Positions 1-5,497 of a stretch of 6,517 nucleotides of DNA are shown here, one piece after another. How positions within the stretch are numbered: position 1 is the stretch's first letter; every line of letters begins with the position of its first letter. Both the position numbers and the translations under genes were made by a program. Origin of the DNA: an uncultured Bacteroidales bacterium (lineage in GTDB: Bacteria > Bacteroidota > Bacteroidia > Bacteroidales > P3); contig CAMXAS010000067.1 in assembly GCA_947179195.1 (NCBI GenBank), positions 1 through 6,517 of the forward strand. The letters are read 5' to 3'. Below the pieces are notes generated by a model. It made no database searches. It had not been told where the DNA came from and saw nothing but the letters and a program-made list of their open reading frames with translations.

Positions 1-99
1 CATCCACAGCGCGTTCACGAAGAAATACAGCAGGAACACGATGACCGGCACCAACAAGCCGGTCGAAATCCAATACAGTAAGGCGGTAATCTGATTCAT
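1..99 (-). CDS. hmuU: MotA/TolQ/ExbB-family proton channel subunit, HmuU-like (N-terminal fragment)
   Basis: Only the first 33 codons are visible; the frame is open to the window edge. The start is the ATG at 99-97, ten bases after the hmuT stop. The peptide begins MNQITALLYWISTGLLVP and continues as one long hydrophobic segment (about residues 5-30). This is the usual N-terminal membrane helix of the ExbB-like protein that follows hmuT in Bacteroidales hmu operons. MotA/TolQ/ExbB proteins form inner-membrane proton channels that drive conformational work in partner proteins. Here the partner would be the HmuS/HmuT assembly rather than, or in addition to, TonB. No good Shine-Dalgarno is seen before the ATG, which is common in Bacteroidetes. 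The family call rests on a short fragment plus operon position; the diagnostic second and third helices lie outside the window. Confidence 0.7.
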   Translation of the reverse strand, partial: MNQITALLYWISTGLLVPVIVFLLYFFVNALWM

Positions 100-109
100 A
101 TCGATAAGG

Positions 110-805
110 CTAATGTTTGACGAATAAACGTTTCAGGGGCGCGAACACGGCGGCGTAGCGGCCGCACGCGAACAGAAGCCCCGCACCGGCCAACAGGGCC
201 GCCAACGCATCCCAGGCCATGGGGGCGCGCGGCGCGGAGACCGGCATCGGGAACAGGGCGGCATAGGCCAGGAGGCCCGCCCCGAGGATAAACATATAAA
301 GCAGGATGCGCAACTCCCGCTTATAGACGTTTTCGCGCACGGCCACTTGCAGCAGACTGCCCAAGCCCAAGACGCCAACGCCCGTCAGCAAGGCGAATTC
401 GACGGCGGTCAGCAGAAAGCTGTGCCCGCCGGCCCGCAAGCCGAAATAGCGCGATTCAAAATAGCCGACGGCACAGAAAAACACCGGCCCCGGCAACGCA
501 TTGAAGAAACGGCAAACGCGCCGCGCCTTGGTCGGCTTATCGCCCGACGCCCCCAACTGGAGCAGGATGGCGGCGATGGCCTCCACCGTAACGATCAGCG
601 CCGCGTCGCCCACCCACTGCGGCAGGGCGAGATGTGCGCCCAGATACGTCATCGGCATACGGATTACCCACGGATAAATCCCCATAGCCCACAGAGCCGC
701 CGCTAAGGCGTAAACCGACCGTTTGAGCAGCCGGCCCGACAGGGCGGCTTGCAGACTATACTGTACTATGGCTAATACAAAGATGATTTGCGTTAACGTT
801 TCCAT
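110..805 (-). CDS. hmuT: HmuT-like polytopic inner-membrane protein of the hmu operon
   Basis: A 231-residue protein from the ATG at 805-803, beginning METLTQIIFVLAIVQYSLQA. The reading frame stays open for 78 more codons upstream, but those residues are Arg/Pro/Thr-rich, overlap the hmuS 3' end in another frame and look like no protein. The ATG at 805 comes 7 bases after the hmuS stop and has a GGGA-type ribosome site. I count six or seven hydrophobic segments, at roughly 5-23, 31-49, 66-85, 101-116, 129-153, 167-185 and 199-218. A short basic loop (KPTKARRVCR, 90-99) and a basic C-terminus (KRLFVKH) suggest cytoplasmic faces. No enzymatic motif is visible. It sits where hmuT lies in the Porphyromonas hmuYRSTUV operon, between the CobN-like gene and the ExbB-like gene. 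It probably joins HmuS to the proton channel or forms part of that channel. A similar small membrane protein (possibly DUF2162-like) accompanies CobN/ExbB-like genes in some archaea; that link is from memory and unverified. The function is inferred from context only. Confidence 0.8.
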   Translation of the reverse strand: METLTQIIFVLAIVQYSLQAALSGRLLKRSVYALAAALWAMGIYPWVIRMPMTYLGAHLALPQWVGDAALIVTVEAIAAILLQLGASGDKPTKARRVCRFFNALPGPVFFCAVGYFESRYFGLRAGGHSFLLTAVEFALLTGVGVLGLGSLLQVAVRENVYKRELRILLYMFILGAGLLAYAALFPMPVSAPRAPMAWDALAALLAGAGLLFACGRYAAVFAPLKRLFVKH

Positions 806-807
806 GA

Positions 808-814
808 CTTCCCT
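808..814 (-). promoter_or_regulatory. Shine-Dalgarno-like site for hmuT
   Basis: The minus strand reads TAGGGAAGTC directly before the hmuT ATG. The AGGGAAG core overlaps the hmuS stop codon (TAG), and its GGG ends five bases before the start. This supports the ATG at 805 over the longer upstream reading frame and suggests translation coupled to the end of hmuS. Strong Shine-Dalgarno sites are the exception in Bacteroidetes, so its use is plausible but not certain. Confidence 0.45.
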
Positions 815-3800
815 ATTTCTTACGCGTGGCCGAACAGCGGCGCCAAATCCATACGCCCAACACGAGCGCGATGACGGCCACGGCCACCGCCAGACTTTGC
901 CACGTAGCCCGCTGCCGCGCGTCCGGCCGGGCCGCCTTGTGCTCTGGCGTCGCGGCTTCCTCTTTTTCCAGCACCTGCGCGCCGTCTTTGTCGAAGTGGT
1001 CGATGGACGGCCGCAAGGCCTCGTCAATTTTGGCTTCATAGCGTTCGGGCGCGTCCAACTTGGAAGCGATAAACTGCTTCAAGGCCGCGTTGTCGCACAC
1101 AAAGCCGCTGCAAGCCGCCTCGTGTTCGGTCACCAACTTGCCGTGCAGTTCCGCCACACGCTTCAGCTGGCTTTCGTCAGCCTGCCAAAGCCCCTTGCGC
1201 GCGCTTTCCATCATCACGGCCGTCACCTCCTGCAACGCATAGGGGTTCTTGTCGCTGAATTTCTGTTCCACGCCCAAGCCGTAGCGGTCTTCCACATAGA
1301 TGTCGTAGTATTCGTCCCACAGCCGGTTGTCGATGGCCGAAGCCCGCATCGCGTTCCAACCGTAGGTGTTGCGCACCGTTTCGGCAAAGGTCGAAAGCGC
1401 GCTGGCCTCGCCCTGCAACATATGCGCGATGTATTTCGGATTCAGCACCGTGGAGCCGCTCTCCACGCCGATGGCTTCTTTGAGTTCCTGCACCTTGGCG
1501 CGGTCGCGGTTGCGGAAGTCGCTGAAATAGGCGGAGGGTTCGTGTCCCGTCACCTGCGTCACGGCCGCCGACAGCCCGCCCATGAATTCATAGACGTGGT
1601 CGAGGCTCAACGGCCCCCAGGTATTGCTCGCGCGCGGCTGTACGACCGTCTCGGTGTTGAGGAGCGCGGCTTCGAACACGTTTTCGCGCGTCTCGCCCCA
1701 CCCCTCGCCGCCGTCGGCCGAATAGAGGCCGCTCATGTTGGCGATATAGCGTTCGGCGATTTCACTGACCGAATCCCAGCTGTCGCCCTTTTCCACCATG
1801 CCCATGATGGAGGTGCCGTAGTTGCCGTTCACGCCGCCGAAAATCCGCTCGCCCGCGTATTGGCGCGCCTCGGCTGGCGAATAGCCCTTTTCCAACAGGT
1901 AGCGTTCGGCCTGCTGGCGGCCGCTCTTGACGAAGTTGTCGCCACCGTCCTCGGCCTCGGCGGCCATCGCGATGGCTTTATGAATCAAGGCCAGACGGGA
2001 GGCCGCGATGTCGCGGAGCTGACCCGACGTCTGCACGACGACATCCACGCGCGGACGGCCCAACTCCCCGGCCGGCACCAAGCGCAGCGAACGGATGTTG
2101 CCGAAGCCGTCGCGCAAGGGTTCTACCCCCAACAGGTGGAAGATCTGCGCCACCATCGCCCCTTCGGTCGAGACGAAGTCGGTGGCCCAAAGCGTAAAGC
2201 TGACCTTTTCCGGATAGCGGCCCAACCGTTCCTTTTCGGCGGCCAACAGTTCGTCGGCCAGGCGTTTGCCCACCTGCCAGGCCTGCGCCGTGGGCGTGGT
2301 CTCGGGGTTGACGGAATAGAAGTTCTTGCCCGTGGGCACGGCCGCCGGGTTGAGCACGGGGTCGCCGGCCGAGCCGGCCTCGACATAGCGGCCGGATAGC
2401 GCCGTCAAGAGCGCCTGCTGTTCCGCACGCGTACTCTGCTGTAAGTCGTTCTTAAGACGGGCGGCCATGCGTAAGGCCGACTGCAGGCCCGCGGCCGCCT
2501 CCGCCCCCATCTCTTCTTCCGGCAATACGCCGCGCAACACCGCCTCGGGGCTTTCGCCCGCAAACAGCCGTTTGAGCAGCCGCGCGCCGGCCTCCCCGTA
2601 ACGGTGGTTCACGAACACGGCCTCGCCGGCCTGTTCTTCCGTAATGCGCCCGTGCGCCGCATCCACGGCCGCGAGCCCGTAACATACGGCGTCTATGGCC
2701 ATCAGGCGCGCCGTATTATCGACTTGTTCCGCCGTATAGGGCCGTCCTAATATATACAAACCGTCCCCTACCTTGGCGTTCTCGATTTCCTCTACATAAT
2801 GGTGCACGCGTTCCACCTCATCGTCCGTCAGCACGCGCCCCGTATCGATGGACAGGGCCGACAGCACGCCGCTATGCGCGGCCAAGGCCGTGATGCTTTC
2901 CATATAGTGCCGGCGCAAGTCGCCCTCCGGCACGTTCTCCAGCCGGTGCACCTCATCGCGCAGCCGGTGCAGTTCCGGATTGAGGCCGCTCGGCATGAAC
3001 GGCGCCGTCAGGTGCGAGAGCAACGTGGCGTAGCTGCGTCGCTTGGCGATAATGCCCTCGCCGATATTGCTGACCGTATAGATATAGAAATGCGGCACGT
3101 CGCCGATCAAGGCATCCGTCCAGTCGGCATCCGACAGCGCCAGCTGCTTGCCCGGAATGAACTCCAAACTGCCGTGCGTGCCGAAATGCAGGATGGCGTC
3201 GGCCCCGAAGGCCTTGCGTGTCCAAAGGTAGGAGGCCACATACGGATAGGCCGGCACCGAACCGCCGCCATGTACGATCTTGTCCACGTCCGTGCCCGCC
3301 GACGCCATAGGCTGCGGCAGAATCACGACGTTGCCGAATTGCAGGCGCGCCACGGCCACGGCCTTGCCGCCGTCCGCCCGTTCCACGCCCATATAGTCGC
3401 CGGGAAACGCGCCGTAGCGCGCCCGCAACGAATCGGCCAAAGCCGCCGGACATTCCGCCTGCATCCACTGCGCGAAATCCGCTTCGCTCACCTCAGCCGG
3501 ATGGCCCGTCTTTAAGAAACGGTCATACGCGCCCTCGGCATACGGGCCCAGCACGACACCGCTCTCGGCGATACGCCGTTCCAGTCCGGCGGCATCGGCC
3601 GGCAGCCCGCTGACGTCATAACCATTTTCCTTTAAAAGTTTCAACGTATTGAACAAAGAGGGCACGCCTTCCAGTCCGGAAGCGTTGACGGCCCCTTTGC
3701 CCACGCCTTTATAGTAATAGATGGCGATTTTCTTTTCCGCATTGCTTTTTTGCCGCAGGTCGGCGTAATGCCGCACCAATCGGCAGAATTTCTCCGTATG

Positions 3801-4817
3801 GCCGGGGATGGCGTCAAAAATCTTCATGCCGTTGCGTTCGAACTCCGCCGCCACGGCATAGGGCGCCACCGCCCCGTCCAGTTCCGGCAACACGACGCTC
3901 ATCGCGCTGCCGCTGCCACCGCTCAATCCCTGGCGGTTGGCCATCCAGTCTTCATACAGTTCGCTGACCGTCAGCGGCGCCAGCATCGGCGCGCCCCAGG
4001 CCGATAGCGAATCCGTGCCGCGTTGGGCCCCGCCCATCAGCAGCCGTCCGTGCGGCCGGTTGATGATGATATCGGGCTTGACGGCCGAAATCAGCTCCAA
4101 TTTCTTTTCCCCGAACGAAAATATCGGATAGACGTTCAGGCCTTTTTCCTCTAACGAACGCACCAGGGCCGCCATATGCTCCTCGTTGGAGTTCTGCATA
4201 TTGATATTGCCCGAAAGCAGCACCACGCGCGGCGCGTCCGGTTTATACAGGCCCTTGTTCTCGTAAAACGCCTGATAGTCGGCGTAGGTGGCGAAAAACT
4301 CGTCCTCGCCCAAATGGAAGAAATAGTCGGCCGGCACCGGCACCACGTCTTCGTAGGCGCCGTTGAACCAGCGTTTGCCGTCTATTTCGCGGCGGATATA
4401 ATTGAACAGGCTGCGGTAATTCCTTACCGAGCCGTTGTCCATCAAAGCGGCGACATACGCCAGTCGGGCACTGTCGAGCGAATTGATTTCCGCATTCGCG
4501 GTGTCGGTCGAAAATACCGGCACCCCCTTGGCGATGGCCGAGCGGATGGCGTCCAATTGCCGCGCATCGAGCCCGACCCCGTGCACCCGCACCAACACCA
4601 TGTCGTAACGGCGGATTTTTTCCACCCGTTCCAAATCCACCGGCTCTATTTTCACGAAAGCGTTGTCGTTGGCGCGACGCATCTTCTCCACGGTAAAATC
4701 CGGGAAATTCAGCGTCGCCACCTTCGTCTTCGCCCCATAGCGCATATACAGACCGCACAACCCTAATAACGCGATCACACATACGCCCAAACCGTAGTAT
4801 ATCGCCTTGCGCTTCAT
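813..4817 (-). CDS. hmuS: HmuS, membrane-anchored CobN/class I chelatase-like protein for heme (probable iron removal)
   Basis: A 1334-residue protein. The start is the ATG at 4817, 16 bases after the hmuY stop, and it leads straight into a signal-anchor helix (about 7-25, after MKRK). The CobN/Mg-chelatase H-subunit fold follows. Visible blocks are: 136-148, an RSLFNYIRREIDG region; 196-260, LLSGNINMQNSNEEHM to NRPHGRLL; 281-320, with the PELDG motif; 362-406, IAIYYYKG to GYDVSGLP; 543-605, HFGTHGSLEF to KRRSYATLLSHLTAP, the family signature; and 923-936, with VVVQTSGQLRD. A Cys pair (CSGFVC, 1236-1241) lies near the end of the domain. A charged Glu/Ala/Lys linker (about 1271-1304) leads to a second helix (1307-1325) and a basic tail (RRCSATRKK). 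The body should therefore lie in the periplasm with both ends in the cytoplasm. True cobaltochelatase CobN is cytoplasmic and works with the AAA+ partners CobS and CobT, absent here. Its place after a heme receptor and HmuY makes heme or another porphyrin the likely substrate. HmuS proteins of Bacteroidales have been reported to remove iron from heme without oxygen; activity of this copy is inference. The frame is intact and the length is normal for HmuS. Confidence 0.92.
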   Translation of the reverse strand: MKRKAIYYGLGVCVIALLGLCGLYMRYGAKTKVATLNFPDFTVEKMRRANDNAFVKIEPVDLERVEKIRRYDMVLVRVHGVGLDARQLDAIRSAIAKGVPVFSTDTANAEINSLDSARLAYVAALMDNGSVRNYRSLFNYIRREIDGKRWFNGAYEDVVPVPADYFFHLGEDEFFATYADYQAFYENKGLYKPDAPRVVLLSGNINMQNSNEEHMAALVRSLEEKGLNVYPIFSFGEKKLELISAVKPDIIINRPHGRLLMGGAQRGTDSLSAWGAPMLAPLTVSELYEDWMANRQGLSGGSGSAMSVVLPELDGAVAPYAVAAEFERNGMKIFDAIPGHTEKFCRLVRHYADLRQKSNAEKKIAIYYYKGVGKGAVNASGLEGVPSLFNTLKLLKENGYDVSGLPADAAGLERRIAESGVVLGPYAEGAYDRFLKTGHPAEVSEADFAQWMQAECPAALADSLRARYGAFPGDYMGVERADGGKAVAVARLQFGNVVILPQPMASAGTDVDKIVHGGGSVPAYPYVASYLWTRKAFGADAILHFGTHGSLEFIPGKQLALSDADWTDALIGDVPHFYIYTVSNIGEGIIAKRRSYATLLSHLTAPFMPSGLNPELHRLRDEVHRLENVPEGDLRRHYMESITALAAHSGVLSALSIDTGRVLTDDEVERVHHYVEEIENAKVGDGLYILGRPYTAEQVDNTARLMAIDAVCYGLAAVDAAHGRITEEQAGEAVFVNHRYGEAGARLLKRLFAGESPEAVLRGVLPEEEMGAEAAAGLQSALRMAARLKNDLQQSTRAEQQALLTALSGRYVEAGSAGDPVLNPAAVPTGKNFYSVNPETTPTAQAWQVGKRLADELLAAEKERLGRYPEKVSFTLWATDFVSTEGAMVAQIFHLLGVEPLRDGFGNIRSLRLVPAGELGRPRVDVVVQTSGQLRDIAASRLALIHKAIAMAAEAEDGGDNFVKSGRQQAERYLLEKGYSPAEARQYAGERIFGGVNGNYGTSIMGMVEKGDSWDSVSEIAERYIANMSGLYSADGGEGWGETRENVFEAALLNTETVVQPRASNTWGPLSLDHVYEFMGGLSAAVTQVTGHEPSAYFSDFRNRDRAKVQELKEAIGVESGSTVLNPKYIAHMLQGEASALSTFAETVRNTYGWNAMRASAIDNRLWDEYYDIYVEDRYGLGVEQKFSDKNPYALQEVTAVMMESARKGLWQADESQLKRVAELHGKLVTEHEAACSGFVCDNAALKQFIASKLDAPERYEAKIDEALRPSIDHFDKDGAQVLEKEEAATPEHKAARPDARQRATWQSLAVAVAVIALVLGVWIWRRCSATRKK

Positions 4818-4833
4818 CTCTGATGGAAAACTT

Positions 4834-5463
4834 TTAGTTCATCTTTAGCACGTTGAACAGAATCTTGCCGCTCACGCCCTCCGCATCCTTGTACTGCGTG
4901 AACTCCACCTTGTAGATGCCCAAGCCGTCGGCCGTACGGAACGCGTAAACCGGCGCCTTCTGATAGACGGGCGGCATAATCGTTTCGCCCGCGGCGTTTT
5001 TCTTAAACAGGATGACCGTGGCTTCCGACTTGACGGTTTCCACAAAGCCGTCGTGTCCCATCGCCTCTTCTTTCACCACTTTGTCGGCCACAAAGACCGC
5101 GCCATTCGGCAGATTGGCATTGGCGAACGTCACATCTTCCGCAAATGTATATACACCACCCTGCGCACCTACGGTCGTGGCGGCACCGCTATTGGTGCGG
5201 ATGGCGGATTTTTTGAACGCGATGTCCCAGTCCTTGCGCGCGAACCAAGCGGCGTTGTCGGTCGCATCTTCCGCGCCCTTGCCCACTTCCGCGCCCGTCG
5301 TGAACGAGAAATAATGCCAAAGGTCGTCCGTCGCGGACACAGCCAATTCCTGCGCGTCTTCCGGGTTTTCCGCCTCCGGCTTCTTGTTGTTGTCGCAAGA
5401 GGTGGCCATGCTCAGTACGCCCGTCAGCATCAGGGCGGCCAGTAATTTCAGTTGTCGTTTCAT
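4834..5463 (-). CDS. hmuY: HmuY-family heme-binding outer-membrane lipoprotein
   Basis: A 209-residue protein starting at the ATG at 5463. It has a lipoprotein signal peptide: MKRQ, a hydrophobic stretch at about 6-19, then ATSC with the lipidated Cys at residue 23. The next residues (DNNKKPEAENPED) are polar and acidic, as expected of a surface-exposed Bacteroidetes lipoprotein with a flexible linker. The mature part shows the HmuY fold signature in order: LWHYFSFTTG (48-57), DWDIAFKKSAIRTNSG (78-93), GAQGGVYTF (99-107), and a C-terminal strand pair APVYAFRTADG and YKVEFTQYKD. HmuY proteins take heme from host hemoproteins and pass it to the TonB receptor HmuR, whose gene is directly upstream here. 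Porphyromonas gingivalis HmuY binds heme with two His, whereas several Bacteroides, Prevotella and Tannerella relatives use Met. The mature protein here has only two His (50 and 137); Met135 and Met163 lie about where the ligands are expected. It is followed by hmuS after 16 bases. Confidence 0.9.
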   Translation of the reverse strand: MKRQLKLLAALMLTGVLSMATSCDNNKKPEAENPEDAQELAVSATDDLWHYFSFTTGAEVGKGAEDATDNAAWFARKDWDIAFKKSAIRTNSGAATTVGAQGGVYTFAEDVTFANANLPNGAVFVADKVVKEEAMGHDGFVETVKSEATVILFKKNAAGETIMPPVYQKAPVYAFRTADGLGIYKVEFTQYKDAEGVSGKILFNVLKMN

Positions 5464-5480
5464 ATCACTTATGGTTTATA

Positions 5481-5492
5481 ATATATATATAT
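5481..5492 (+). repeat. (AT)6 dinucleotide tract in the hmuR-hmuY intergenic gap
   Basis: Six perfect AT units lie inside the 34-base gap (5464-5497) between the hmuR stop and the hmuY start. The whole gap is strongly AT-rich while both flanking genes are GC-rich. The tract is self-complementary and ends about 17 bases before the hmuY ATG. I see no convincing Bacteroidetes promoter (TTTG at -33 with TAnnTTTG at -7) in the gap. It more likely keeps the hmuY start unstructured, or simply reflects relaxed spacer composition. Copy-number change by slippage is possible but unproven. Confidence 0.75.
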
Positions 5493-5497
5493 TCCGT

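Noticed and set aside
978..1001. A possible EF-hand-like Ca site (FDKDG, HmuS residues 1275-1279) in the linker before the last helix
   Set aside because: The acidic residues do not follow the DxDxDG loop spacing, and the segment is part of a generally charged linker.
806..1039. A 78-residue N-terminal extension of the HmuT reading frame
   Set aside because: The extension lies inside hmuS in another frame and is low-complexity Arg/Thr/Pro. The ATG at 805 has a ribosome site and starts a normal membrane helix.
723..2399. A long (558-codon) open frame on the plus strand opposite hmuS
   Set aside because: It is antisense to a well-supported CobN-like gene in GC-rich DNA. Its His/Arg/Gly/Val-rich composition has no domain-like pattern, so it is a codon-bias shadow.
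2799..3515. A second plus-strand open frame of 238 codons opposite hmuS
   Set aside because: It covers the most conserved CobN block on the other strand and has the same Arg/His/Gln-rich shadow composition. No start context or motif supports it.
4176..4766. A plus-strand open frame of 196 codons opposite the hmuS N-terminal region
   Set aside because: It is antisense to the signal anchor and first domain of HmuS, rich in His, Val and Arg, with no recognisable family features.
5464..5497. An internal promoter before hmuY
   Set aside because: The gap is AT-rich, but no TTTG/TAnnTTTG pair with suitable spacing can be found, so a promoter is not called.
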